DNA from: SAR202-VII-2 sp965263165
Lineage (GTDB): Bacteria > Chloroflexota > Dehalococcoidia > Lucifugimonadales > SAR202-VII-2
Length of the DNA: 64,000 nt
NCBI GenBank assembly: GCA_965263165.1
Contig: OZ253584.1
Span: forward strand, 434,001 to 498,000
Direction: 5' to 3'
Shown here: one piece after another, positions 17,840 through 26,784 of the stretch
How the letters are laid out: each line of letters starts with the position of its first letter
Position numbering within the stretch: position 1 is the first letter of the stretch
The notes under the pieces: model-generated
Database searches by the model: none
The model's input: only the letters and a program-made list of their open reading frames with translations
Told to the model about the DNA's origin: nothing
Program-made: the position numbers and the translations under genes

Positions 17840-18218
17840 TAGGGTGGGGGCATAACCTGGACGGGTGGTCTTGTTGTGGCTTGCGCCCTCCTTCGGCGGA
17901 GGGTCTGCTTTGGCCTGCGCCGTTGTCCCACCTGCCCACCCTCCGCCGGGGGTACAGGGGGACTCCCCCTGTACCCCCGGCGGAGGCTGCGCCCCCTGCA
18001 CCCTGCTTGGGAGACGGGGGATAGGGACGCTTCCTAGCCTGCCCCAGAGTACGGGCATTCGCTTGGAGCGCGCTCCTCTCTCACAGCTTGTTCAGAGCAT
18101 CTCTGCAGCATCCCGATGCGCGTCTGGAACGGGCGGCGGGGCGTTGCCGCCGCCCGCGCCCCGCGCCGGCCCCACTCATTGCAGCCGTCTGGCATGGACG
18201 CAGCCGGGCCGTCTTCGG

Positions 18219-18248
18219 TTGAACGCCTCGCGAGCCCGATGATATAGT
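18219..18248 (+). promoter_or_regulatory. Likely promoter of the N-methylglutamate operon
   Basis: TTGAAC (18219-18224), 18 bases, TATAGT (18243-18248), 29 bases before the mgsA start. A GGAAGGGG ribosome site follows. No regulator gene is adjacent. Confidence 0.5.
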
Positions 18249-18277
18249 GCGGGCGATACGGCGGAAGGGGCAGCAGC

Positions 18278-19192
18278 ATGTGCGGCATAAGCGGCATCAT
18301 TCATCGCGACGCCGGCAAGGGGCATCTGGCGCCCGTCGGCCTCGAGTTGGTCAATATGCTGGAAGCCATGAAGCACCGGGGCGAAGACTCCTGCGGCGTC
18401 ACCGTCTCCGGCGAGGAGGAAGCCGGCGACCTCATTGTGCGTCTGTGGGCCGACGCAGGCGGGCCCACGGAGCCGCTGCTGTCGAGAGCAGAGGCGCGCA
18501 TCGCCGAGTGCGGCGGCGGCGTGGTTTCCCGTTCGGAAGTTGGCGAGCACCTCCGGCTGGTCATCGCGTTCGACGGCGACCCAACCACGCTGGCACAGGC
18601 GATGTTGGAGGTGGAGGGCATCGAGATCCACTCCATCGGCAGGGCATCCGAGGTGGTGAAGGACGTGGGTGCGCCCGCTGTCATGGACCATAAACACCAC
18701 GTGTCGCAGCTCATGGGAACGCACGGCATTGGACACCTCCGCATGGCCACGGAGAGCCGGGTCGATATCAGCCACTCCCACCCCTTCTGGGCCTATCCAT
18801 CGCCGGACATCACGGTGGTGCACAACGGCCAGCTCACCAACTACCACAAACTGACGCGCCACTATCAGGACCGGGGCCACCATTTCCAGACCCACAACGA
18901 CTCTGAAGTCATCGCCGTCTACCTAGCCGACAGGCTGGCTCAAGGCGCCAGCCTGGGAGAGGCCCTGAAGGACTCCATCGACGACCTGGACGGAACGTTC
19001 ACCTACCTTGTCTCCACGGCTGACGGCATGGGCTACGCCAAGGACCGCTGGTCGGCCAAGCCGCTGGTCGCCATGGAAACGGAGAACACCATCGCCGTCG
19101 CCTCGGAGGAGGTGGGCCTGAGCGCCGTCTTCCCCGGCCAGTTGGACCGCTTCGAACCCCAGGAGAGCGTAGCGGTGACGTGGTCACTCTAG
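18278..19192 (+). CDS. mgsA: N-methylglutamate synthase subunit A (class II glutamine amidotransferase)
   Basis: A protein of 304 residues that begins Met-Cys (MCGISGIIH), placing the catalytic N-terminal Cys exactly as in class II (Ntn) amidotransferases. HRGEDSCG and the HSHPF/HNGQ(L)TN(Y) segments fit the glutaminase domain. Homologues are GlxB/MgsA, the GltB1-like part of N-methylglutamate synthase, which makes N-methylglutamate from glutamate and methylamine. It is the first of eight co-directional genes and overlaps the next by 13 bases. Confidence 0.85.
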   Translation: MCGISGIIHRDAGKGHLAPVGLELVNMLEAMKHRGEDSCGVTVSGEEEAGDLIVRLWADAGGPTEPLLSRAEARIAECGGGVVSRSEVGEHLRLVIAFDGDPTTLAQAMLEVEGIEIHSIGRASEVVKDVGAPAVMDHKHHVSQLMGTHGIGHLRMATESRVDISHSHPFWAYPSPDITVVHNGQLTNYHKLTRHYQDRGHHFQTHNDSEVIAVYLADRLAQGASLGEALKDSIDDLDGTFTYLVSTADGMGYAKDRWSAKPLVAMETENTIAVASEEVGLSAVFPGQLDRFEPQESVAVTWSL

Positions 19193-19863
19193 ACGCCGCC
19201 GCGCTGACCACCAGGGAGATAAACCGCCGCCTGAAAGCGGCGGCGGACAGGGGCGAAGAGGCAACGGTGCTGAACCCAAGGGCCCGGCACAACATAGCCG
19301 TTGGCATTCTGCAGCCGTGCAAAATCACCATTGACGGCAGTGTCGGCTATTTTGGCGCAAGCCTGATGGACGGGCCAGAGGTGACGATCCACGGGAACGC
19401 AGGCTGGGCCCTCGCAGAGAACCTGATGAGCGGCACAGTGCACCTCACCCGCGACGCCGGAGCCTCGGTCGCGGCGTCCATGCGGGGCGGCAGGGTCTTC
19501 GTCGGCGGAGACGCGGGGGCCAGGGCCGGAATCTCAATGAAAGGCGGCGACTTGGTCATCGCTGGGAGCGCCGGATTCCTTGCCGGGTTCATGATGCAAA
19601 AGGGCCGCATGACCATCTGCGGCGACGTGGGTGAAGGCGTGGGTGACTCCATGTATGAGGGCGCCATCTACGTCGGGGGAGAGATCGGCTCCCTGGGCAA
19701 CGACGCCAAGGTGGACGAAGTCGGCGAGGAGGAACTCATCCGGCTCTGGGAAGTCCTGGAAAGCCACGGCGTCCAGGCAAGGCCCCGGTTCCGCAAGGTG
19801 GTGTCGGAGAAGAAGCTCTATCACTTCGACAAGCTGGAACGGTTAGAGAAGCGGGTAGTGTAG
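19180..19863 (+). CDS. mgsB: N-methylglutamate synthase subunit B (GltB3-like)
   Basis: A protein of 227 residues consisting mainly of the GXGXG beta-helix domain that closes glutamate synthase large subunits: repeated units such as GSVGYFGASLMDG, GNAGWALAENLMSG and GDVGEGVGDSMYEG. It has no catalytic residues of its own and probably scaffolds MgsA and MgsC. The GTG start lies inside the end of mgsA. Called GlxC in some annotations. Confidence 0.85.
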   Translation: MVTLDAAALTTREINRRLKAAADRGEEATVLNPRARHNIAVGILQPCKITIDGSVGYFGASLMDGPEVTIHGNAGWALAENLMSGTVHLTRDAGASVAASMRGGRVFVGGDAGARAGISMKGGDLVIAGSAGFLAGFMMQKGRMTICGDVGEGVGDSMYEGAIYVGGEIGSLGNDAKVDEVGEEELIRLWEVLESHGVQARPRFRKVVSEKKLYHFDKLERLEKRVV

Positions 19864-19923
19864 CGCGAGGAAGCAACGCGCTAGCCCGCAGGCAACCAGG
19901 GGCAAAGGGCGGGGAAACATCAC

Positions 19924-21225
19924 ATGGTTACAGGCGCAAGCCAGATATTCCCTCCATGGGTCATGGAGGACATCCACGAAAAGGCCCAGCTTGGGCGCTA
20001 TCGCATTCGCGGGTTCAGCACCTTCCAGAAGGTCACGCACTTCGACGACCTCACGTTCCTATCGACCGGCCTGACCCGTTTCCCTCTCGAGGGTTATAGG
20101 GAGTCGTGCAACACCCGCACCGTCATCGGAGCGAGGCACGCCAGCGAACCCCTCGTCCTTGAGACGCCCATCTACATCACCGGCATGAGCTACGGGGCCC
20201 TGTCCAAAAACGCCAAATGGGCGCTGGGCAAGGGCGCCGCCATGGTTGGCAGCGCCAGTTGCACGGGCGACGGCGGCATGCTCCAAGAGGAGCGCGACGC
20301 CTCGGACAAGCTGATTTACCAGGTCTTGCCCAGCCGGTACGGCTTCAATCCTCACCACTTGGCGCAGGCCCAGGCCGTGGAGATCGTCGTGGGCCAGGGG
20401 GCCAAGCCCGGCACCGGTGGGATGCTCATGGGCGTCAAGGTCCTGGACCACATTGCCGAAATGCGCGACCTGCCCGCCGGCATCGACCAGCGCAGCCCCA
20501 CGCGCCACCCCGACTTCCTGGGCCCTGACGACTTGATCATCAAGATCGAGCAACTCCGCGAGGCCACGGATGGACGGGTCCCCATCAGCATAAAACTCGG
20601 CGCCTGCCGCGTCTCCGACGACGTCAAGCTGGCAGCCAAGGCCGGCGCCGACGCCATTGTCATCGACAGCATGGTGGCCGGCACCGGCGCCTCGGCGGAG
20701 ATCCTGTTGGACCACAGCGGCATCCCCACCGTCCCGGCCATCGTCATGGCCCGGGAAGCGCTGCGAGAGCTCGGCCTTGACGGAACGGTGAGCCTGATTG
20801 CTTCGGGCGGCATTCGGAACGGCGCCGACGCCGCCAAGGCCCTGGCCCTGGGCGCCGATGCGGTCGCCATCGGGACGGCGGCCCTGATTGCGTTGAACTG
20901 CAATAAAGAAATCCCGGAATCGGACTTCCAGGCGGAGATGGGCTTGCCTGCCGGTCTCTGTCACCACTGTCACACGGGCAAGTGCCCCGTGGGCATTGCC
21001 ACGCAGGACCCCGAGCTGGTCAAGCGCCTCGACCCGGACGAAGGCGCGGAGCGGGTCGCCAATTTCCTGAGCTCGATGACGATGGAGATGGCGCTTCTCA
21101 CCCGGTCCCTCGGCAAGGGGGATGTCCGTAGCCTAGAGCCCGAAGATCTGGCCGCCCTCACCATCGAAGCATCGGCCATGGCGAGGGTCCCGCTGGTGGG
21201 CACAAACAAGGTGTTCGGAGAATAG
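19924..21225 (+). CDS. mgsC: N-methylglutamate synthase subunit C (FMN-binding GltB2-like)
   Basis: A protein of 433 residues matching the FMN-binding glutamate synthase domain: TGMSYGALS, GEGG-equivalent TGDGGML, GAKPGTGG, IDSMVAGTGA and ASGGIRNG. The Fe-S cysteine group is CHHCHTGKCPVGIATQ, as in GltB. With MgsA and MgsB it should form the complete synthase. The 60-base gap before it contains a GC-rich stretch but no gene. Called GlxD in some annotations. Confidence 0.87.
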   Translation: MVTGASQIFPPWVMEDIHEKAQLGRYRIRGFSTFQKVTHFDDLTFLSTGLTRFPLEGYRESCNTRTVIGARHASEPLVLETPIYITGMSYGALSKNAKWALGKGAAMVGSASCTGDGGMLQEERDASDKLIYQVLPSRYGFNPHHLAQAQAVEIVVGQGAKPGTGGMLMGVKVLDHIAEMRDLPAGIDQRSPTRHPDFLGPDDLIIKIEQLREATDGRVPISIKLGACRVSDDVKLAAKAGADAIVIDSMVAGTGASAEILLDHSGIPTVPAIVMAREALRELGLDGTVSLIASGGIRNGADAAKALALGADAVAIGTAALIALNCNKEIPESDFQAEMGLPAGLCHHCHTGKCPVGIATQDPELVKRLDPDEGAERVANFLSSMTMEMALLTRSLGKGDVRSLEPEDLAALTIEASAMARVPLVGTNKVFGE

Positions 21226-21370
21226 CGTAACCGGGCGCGTCTGATCCGACGTGGCCCGGGAGAGCAAGCGCAAAAGCGGGAAACCGCCGGCGGGCGGAGC
21301 AAAGCGTTGGCGGCGTAAAATCACTCCCCGCCGCGCTTCGCCCATGCCGAGGAAAACGGAGGTGTCGGGA

Positions 21371-22729
21371 ATGGCATCGCGAGAAGACGTCCGCAGCCGG
21401 ATGCAGCAGGATGGCATTCAGTTCATCCTCACCCAGTTCGTCGATATCCACGGCGCCGCCAAGACCAAGATGGTCCCCGCCTCCAACTTAGACCACGCAA
21501 TTGACACCGGCGCCGGATTCGCCGGCGGCGGGGTCTGGGGCCTGGGCCAGGGTCCACACTCCCACGACATGCTGGCGCGCATCGACCTCGACACCTACAC
21601 GCCCATGCCCTGGAAGGAGGGCGTGGCCCGGTTCGCCAGCGATTTGTACGTCGACGACGAGCCTCACCCCTACTGCGCCCGCGTGAACCTGGAGCGAGTC
21701 CTCGGCCGCGCCAGGAGTGACGGCTACGTCTTCAACGTCGGCATCGAGCCTGAGCATTTCCTGGTCACGCGCGCCGACGACGGCGCCATCTCCGTCTGGA
21801 ACCCCAGCGGCCTCGACACCCTGGACAAACCCTGCTACGACTTCAAGGGGCTGTCGGCGGTCATGGACTACCTGCAAGACATGATGCTTTGCCTGAACCG
21901 CTTGGGCTGGGAGGCCTACCAGTCGGACCACGAGGACGCCAACGGCCAGTATGAGATCAACTTCGCCTACGCGGACGCCCTGACAACCGCAGACAGGCAC
22001 ACCTTCTTCAAGATGATGACCAGTCAGATCGCCCAGAAGTACGGGGCCATCGCCACGCATATGCCCAAGCCTTTCACCAACCAGACGGGAAGCGGCGCGC
22101 ATATTCACTTCCACGTAGCCGACGCACACGGGGGGGCAAATCTCTTCCTTGACGAGTCGGACGCCCGGGGGCTGGGCCTGTCCAAAATGGCGTACCACTT
22201 CATCGGCGGGGTGCTGGCTCACGCGCCGGCCCTCTGCGCCGTCACCTCGCCAACGGTTAACTGCTATAAGCGGCTCCAAACGGGCGAGTCGCTGACGGGG
22301 TCGCGGTCCGGATTCCTGTGGACCCCCGCCTTCATCTCCTACGGCGACAACAACCGCACGCAGATGATCCGCACGGCCGGTCCCGGCCACCTGGAGGACC
22401 GGACGATCTCGGCAGGCTGCAACCCCTACCTTGCCTTCGCGGCATACCTATCGGCAGGGATGGACGGCGTGCGCCGGGAGCTGTCGCCGGGCGAGCCGAA
22501 CGTCGCCAACATGTACGCTTTGGGAATGGCGGAGATCGAACGCAGGGGCGTGCGGGTGCTGCCCCAGAGCCTGGCTGAAAGCCTGGCCGAACTGCGCAAG
22601 GACGACGTGATCCAAGAGTCCCTGGGCCCCATCTACGACGAGTTCATAAAGCTCAAGGAGGCGGAGTGGAAGGAGTACCACAGGCAGGTAAGCCAGTGGG
22701 AAATCGACCGCTACCTGACGCTGTTCTAA
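21371..22729 (+). CDS. gmaS: Glutamine-synthetase-family ligase, probable gamma-glutamylmethylamide synthetase
   Basis: A protein of 452 residues, type III-like (GlnT/GMAS) glutamine synthetase family. Motifs: QFVDIHGAAKTK, the Asp/Glu metal site DHEDANGQYEINF, GSGAHIHFH (catalytic domain), and YGDNNR. GMAS joins methylamine to glutamate using ATP, the entry step of the N-methylglutamate pathway. ATG 21371 is chosen over longer frames because GGAGGTG lies at 21358-21364 and the protein then has GMAS length. Sequence alone cannot exclude a GlnT-like ammonia ligase; the neighbours favour GMAS. Confidence 0.8.
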   Translation: MASREDVRSRMQQDGIQFILTQFVDIHGAAKTKMVPASNLDHAIDTGAGFAGGGVWGLGQGPHSHDMLARIDLDTYTPMPWKEGVARFASDLYVDDEPHPYCARVNLERVLGRARSDGYVFNVGIEPEHFLVTRADDGAISVWNPSGLDTLDKPCYDFKGLSAVMDYLQDMMLCLNRLGWEAYQSDHEDANGQYEINFAYADALTTADRHTFFKMMTSQIAQKYGAIATHMPKPFTNQTGSGAHIHFHVADAHGGANLFLDESDARGLGLSKMAYHFIGGVLAHAPALCAVTSPTVNCYKRLQTGESLTGSRSGFLWTPAFISYGDNNRTQMIRTAGPGHLEDRTISAGCNPYLAFAAYLSAGMDGVRRELSPGEPNVANMYALGMAEIERRGVRVLPQSLAESLAELRKDDVIQESLGPIYDEFIKLKEAEWKEYHRQVSQWEIDRYLTLF

Positions 22730-22870
22730 CGAGCCGACGCCGGCAGTATCCAACGCGTCTCCCCACAACAACGCTCCCGTGCGGAGTGGGTGGAGCGAAT
22801 CGAGACCGGCAACCTGAGAAACGATCCTGAGCAAGCTCGCCAAGGGCCTTCAAGGGAGCAAGACGACCGG

Positions 22871-23134
22871 ATGGCAATCCTCCTCACATGCCCCAACTGC
22901 GGGCAGCGGGACATCCTGGAGTTCCGCTTCGGCGGCGAGGTCCTGGACCCGCCGGCCAAGGACGCGCCGGCGGAGGACTGGCTGCGCCATTCACACATGC
23001 GGACGAACGCCGAGGGGGAGCAGCGCGAGTGGTGGAACCACAGATTCGGCTGCCGCAAGTGGTTCCTGGCCCTGCGCAACCGTACAACCAACGAGGCCAG
23101 CGAGACTTACTGGCCGGAAGGCATCCAGGCATAA
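22871..23134 (+). CDS. mgdB: Sarcosine oxidase / N-methylglutamate dehydrogenase delta-type subunit
   Basis: A protein of 87 residues of the SoxD family: zinc site CPNCG near the N-terminus, then EFRFGGE, WWNHRFGCRKWF and RNTxTNE-like RNRTTNEA. In the heterotetramer it is the small zinc subunit that links alpha and beta. ATG 22871 gives the standard SoxD length; the longer frame does not. Confidence 0.9.
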   Translation: MAILLTCPNCGQRDILEFRFGGEVLDPPAKDAPAEDWLRHSHMRTNAEGEQREWWNHRFGCRKWFLALRNRTTNEASETYWPEGIQA

Positions 23135-23185
23135 CACCGGCCACAGAACGGGAATCGCGAAGGCGCGGCCCGAAGGACGCATCAC

Positions 23186-26098
23186 TTGGTAGCTGACCGT
23201 CGGCAACCTTCCAGCCATCCCCCGGGCGCCGCCGGGAAGGTTGCCTTTACCTATGACGGCAAGAAGGTGGAAGCCTGCGAGGGCGACACCGTCGCTTCTG
23301 CGCTTTACGCATCCGGCGTCCGAATCTTCAGCCGCAGCTTCAAGTACCATCGTCCCCGGGGCTTGCTCTGCCTCACCGGCGACTGCCCCAACTGCCTCAT
23401 GAACGTGGACGGCGTCCCCAACGTCCGCATCTGCACGATGCCGGCGGCCTCCGGCCTCCGGGTCAAGCGCCAGAACGCCTGGCCCTCCGCTCGCTTTGAC
23501 GTTTTCTCTGTGCTGGACAGGCTGGACCGCCTGATGCCGGTGGGGTTTTACTACAAAACGCTGATTCACCCGCTCCTCTGGCGCCTGGCGGAGCCGGTGG
23601 TGCGCCGGATTGCCGGGCTGGGCAAGGTGGACCTGGAGCTTGAATCCGACGCCCGCTACGAGCACGAAAACCGGCGCGCTGATCTGGTGGTCGTGGGCGC
23701 AGGCCCGGCAGGGGCCTCCGCGGCCCTGGAAGCGGCGCGAGGCGGCGTGGAAGTAACCTTGATCGACAAGGCGGAGGGCGTCGGGGGGCGCTTGCGGGGC
23801 CAGCGCGTCGCGCATCCCCAAGCGCTGGAGTACTCGGGCTTGGCGGGCCGCGAGATTGCCGAACGGCTGGCGGATGCGGTGGCCCGCGAGCCCAACATCG
23901 AAGCGCTGATGGGGGCCGCGGCCATCGCCTTCTACGAGGGCAACCTCTTGGCGGTGCGCCAGGGCGAACGCTTCATCAAGCTCCGCGCGAAGCGGGTGAT
24001 CGTGGCGACAGGGGCTACGGAAAGCCCGTCCGTCTTCCACAACAACGACCTTCCCGGGGTCATGCTCAGCACTGCCGTACAGCGACTGCTGCACGTCCAC
24101 GGAGCCGCGCCGGGGAAACGCGCCCTCGTCGTAACCTCGAACGACCATGGATACGTCGTGGCCAATGACCTGCTCGATGCCGGAGTGCAGGTGGCGGAGG
24201 TAGCCGACGCCAGGCCGTCGGCGCCGGCGGACTCGGCCCATGCGACAGCGCTCCTACAGCGCGGCGTGCCCATCACGCCTGGCGCGACGATTCTCCGGGC
24301 CGAGGGCGTCAACCACGTGCGCGGCGCAGTCCTGGCCTGCCTGGATGAACAGGGCGATCCAACCGGCCGGCGACGCCGCGTCACATGCGACCTCATCACC
24401 CTGGCCACCGGCTTCGAGCCGGCGGTCTCTCTGCTGGCGCAGAGGGGGGTTGGCGCCGCCTTCGACCCTTCCTTGGGCGAAGTTGTGGCGTCGGATCACC
24501 CACCCCACGTCTACGCCGCCGGTGACGTCACAGGCATCTTCGACCTCGAAGCGACGCTGCTTCAGGGGCGCTTGGCCGGTAGACGGTCCGCCGCCAGCCT
24601 CGGGCGTCAGGAGGACTCCCAGGAAACGGCCGGCCTCGAGGCTCGGCTGACGGAGGTGGTCGGGCGTTATAAGCAGAGCGTATCGGTCCGGGACGAGCCC
24701 GCACGCGGGCCCGGACGGAAGCGATTCGTCTGCATCTGCGAGGACGTGACCGAAAAGGACCTGGCCTACGCCATCGACGAGGGCTTCAGAGACGTTCAAA
24801 CGCTCAAGCGCTACAGCACCGCCACCATGGGCCCGTGCCAGGGCAGGATGTGCTCCCGCTCCTTCAGCCGGATCACGGCGCAACTTACCGGAATGAGCGC
24901 GGAAGAGACGGGATCCACCACAGCCCGCCCACCCCTCGCGGCCACACCGCTGGGGCTGCTCGCCGGGCCGGGCCACATGCCCGTGAAAGCCAGCCCCCTG
25001 GAGCGCCGCCAACGGGTCATGGGCGCCGCGATGATGAACTTGGGCCAGTGGCGAAGGCCCTTCAGCTACACCTCCCCAATGGAAGAAGCCAAGGCCGTCC
25101 ACGAGCGGGTCGGCGTCATCGACCTGAGTTCGTTGGGCAAGCTGGAGGTCGTCGGGGAAGACGCCCCTTCATTCCTGGACAGGGTGTACACCCACGCCTT
25201 CTCCACCCTTGGCGTCGGGCGGATACGGTACGGGGTCATGTGCTCCAACAGCGGCGTTATCGTGGATGACGGCACGGTGACGCGGCTGGCCCCGGACCGC
25301 TATTTCATCACGACAACCACGGGCAATGTCGACGCTATCGAGGAGTGGCTCAAGCTGTGGCTGGCGGGCACGGGCCAGTGCGTTCACATCGCCAATATCA
25401 CCTCGGCCCTTGCCGCCGTCAACGTAGCGGGTCCGAGGGCGCGAGACACCCTTGCCAAGCTCACCGGCGTCGATCTGTCCCCCAACGCCTTTCGCTACAT
25501 GCGCTCCTTCGATGGCGAGGTCGCCGGGGTTCCATCGCGGTTGATGAAACTTGGCTTTGTTGGAGAGTCGGGCTGGGAAATCCACTTCCCCGCGGAGTAC
25601 GCGGAGCACGTCTGGGACGCCGTCATGGAGGCAGGCGCTGAGTTCGGCATCGCCCCCTTCGGCATGGAGGCCCAGCGCATCCTCCGCCTGGAGAAGAAGC
25701 ACGTCATCGTTGGCCAGGACACCGACGCCATGTCCAACCCCTTGGAAGCGGACATGGAATGGGTCGTCCGGTTCGACAAGCCGGACTTCATCGGCAAGCA
25801 GGCGTTGGAGGGAATCCGCAACCGCGGCTACCGCAACCGGCTGGTGGGCTTTGTGATGAACGATGCGACCGTGCCGCCGGAGGGCAACCCGGTGGTCGCC
25901 GACGGCAAACCCGTCGGGCGGGTGACAAGCTCGCGGCTCAGTCCCACCCTGAACGTCGGTTATGGCCTCATGTGGGCGCCCGTGGAGCTGGCCGAAGAAG
26001 GCGTTGAAGTCCACATCCAGATCAACGACCAGCCAACGCCCGCCCGCGTCACCCTTCAGCCCTTCTACGACCCCGATGGGCTGCGGTTGCGGGAGTAG
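23186..26098 (+). CDS. mgdC: Sarcosine oxidase / N-methylglutamate dehydrogenase alpha-type subunit
   Basis: A protein of 970 residues with the complete SoxA layout: an N-terminal Fer2-like domain (about 15-100, CLTGDCPNC, now without full Fe-S ligands), a pyridine-nucleotide FAD-type domain (VVVGAGPAGASAALEAA at about 170), a small Cys motif CICEDVTEKDL (about 515), and a C-terminal GcvT/aminomethyltransferase fold (about 600-960) that binds folate. It passes the methyl-derived carbon from the imine to tetrahydrofolate. TTG is the start, with AAGGA nine bases before. soxG follows two bases after the stop. Confidence 0.92.
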   Translation: MVADRRQPSSHPPGAAGKVAFTYDGKKVEACEGDTVASALYASGVRIFSRSFKYHRPRGLLCLTGDCPNCLMNVDGVPNVRICTMPAASGLRVKRQNAWPSARFDVFSVLDRLDRLMPVGFYYKTLIHPLLWRLAEPVVRRIAGLGKVDLELESDARYEHENRRADLVVVGAGPAGASAALEAARGGVEVTLIDKAEGVGGRLRGQRVAHPQALEYSGLAGREIAERLADAVAREPNIEALMGAAAIAFYEGNLLAVRQGERFIKLRAKRVIVATGATESPSVFHNNDLPGVMLSTAVQRLLHVHGAAPGKRALVVTSNDHGYVVANDLLDAGVQVAEVADARPSAPADSAHATALLQRGVPITPGATILRAEGVNHVRGAVLACLDEQGDPTGRRRRVTCDLITLATGFEPAVSLLAQRGVGAAFDPSLGEVVASDHPPHVYAAGDVTGIFDLEATLLQGRLAGRRSAASLGRQEDSQETAGLEARLTEVVGRYKQSVSVRDEPARGPGRKRFVCICEDVTEKDLAYAIDEGFRDVQTLKRYSTATMGPCQGRMCSRSFSRITAQLTGMSAEETGSTTARPPLAATPLGLLAGPGHMPVKASPLERRQRVMGAAMMNLGQWRRPFSYTSPMEEAKAVHERVGVIDLSSLGKLEVVGEDAPSFLDRVYTHAFSTLGVGRIRYGVMCSNSGVIVDDGTVTRLAPDRYFITTTTGNVDAIEEWLKLWLAGTGQCVHIANITSALAAVNVAGPRARDTLAKLTGVDLSPNAFRYMRSFDGEVAGVPSRLMKLGFVGESGWEIHFPAEYAEHVWDAVMEAGAEFGIAPFGMEAQRILRLEKKHVIVGQDTDAMSNPLEADMEWVVRFDKPDFIGKQALEGIRNRGYRNRLVGFVMNDATVPPEGNPVVADGKPVGRVTSSRLSPTLNVGYGLMWAPVELAEEGVEVHIQINDQPTPARVTLQPFYDPDGLRLRE

Positions 26099-26100
26099 CT

Positions 26101-26784
26101 GTGACGCAATGGCATCCGGCAAAGCTGACGGCGCTGCATCACCAACACATCGAGCTGGGGGCAACGCTGCTGGACGAAGCAGGCTGGAAACGGCCAGCCT
26201 TCTACGCCCCGTTGGAGCAGGAGCTGCAGCGCGTCGAGGGCATTGGCGGTTTCTGCGACGCGAGCCCCAACGGCAAGCTGCTCCTTCAAGGAACCGCCCT
26301 CGACGCCGCGCTGGGGCCGGTCCCCGTGGGCCACTGCTCTTACACCAACCTGTCCGCGGGCATGCAGGCGCTGCGCTGCCGCCTCAGCGACGAGGAAGCC
26401 CTGGTCCTAACGGCCCCCGGAGACGAAGGCCCGGCAGCCGCCGGCCTCGCAGCGCGGCTGGACGGGTGCGCCCACCTCCTGGACGCCACCTCCGGCTACG
26501 CAGGCTTTCAGATTCTGGGTCCCCGCGCCGGACAGGCGCTGTCCAGGCTGACAGACCTCGACCGGCGCCGGCTTCCCGACCTGTCCTGCGTTCAGGGTAG
26601 GCTGGCCGAGATCCACGCCATCCTGGCGCGGCGGGACGTGGGCGGGCAGACCTCCTACGAGATCTATATCGAGCGGTGCTACGCCGTATACCTCTGGGAA
26701 ACGCTCCTTGAGACCGGACATCCGCTGGATGTGATGCCGGTCGGCGTTGAAGCCATCCGCCGCCTGCGTTCCGGGGGCGCCTGA
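26101..26784 (+). CDS. mgdD: Sarcosine oxidase / N-methylglutamate dehydrogenase gamma-type subunit
   Basis: A protein of 227 residues of the SoxG family, related to GcvT folds. Seen: a DVGGQTSYEIYIERCYAVYL-type segment and an LDVMPVGVEAIR ending typical of SoxG. It packs on the alpha subunit. The start is GTG two bases after soxA's stop, and its stop shares one base with the next ATG, so translation is coupled. Confidence 0.85.
   Translation: MTQWHPAKLTALHHQHIELGATLLDEAGWKRPAFYAPLEQELQRVEGIGGFCDASPNGKLLLQGTALDAALGPVPVGHCSYTNLSAGMQALRCRLSDEEALVLTAPGDEGPAAAGLAARLDGCAHLLDATSGYAGFQILGPRAGQALSRLTDLDRRRLPDLSCVQGRLAEIHAILARRDVGGQTSYEIYIERCYAVYLWETLLETGHPLDVMPVGVEAIRRLRSGGA

Larger units (their letters stand above)
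17361..18097 (-). repeat. Dispersed element, copy A (minus orientation)
   Basis: One of three long similar elements (others at 31835-32470 and 47835-48655, both plus). Reading on the minus strand it has: a region rich in pyrimidine/purine runs with a gggggtaca palindrome (about 17950-17990), the conserved promoter, a conserved body with CCCCTGTGGCAGGGG-like hairpin, and ten GTTAC units at 17511-17610. The 17 bases at 17361-17377 also occur at the outer edge of copy C. An 11-base inverted match (TCTCTGAACAA-type) lies at 18087-18097, so the two ends may be terminal inverted repeats. It lies between the LLM gene and the mgs operon. No transposase is encoded. Confidence 0.75.

Noticed and set aside
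22991..24241. A 416-codon minus-strand frame over the sarcosine-oxidase alpha gene
   Set aside because: Antisense shadow of the mgdC gene; no motif or ribosome site.
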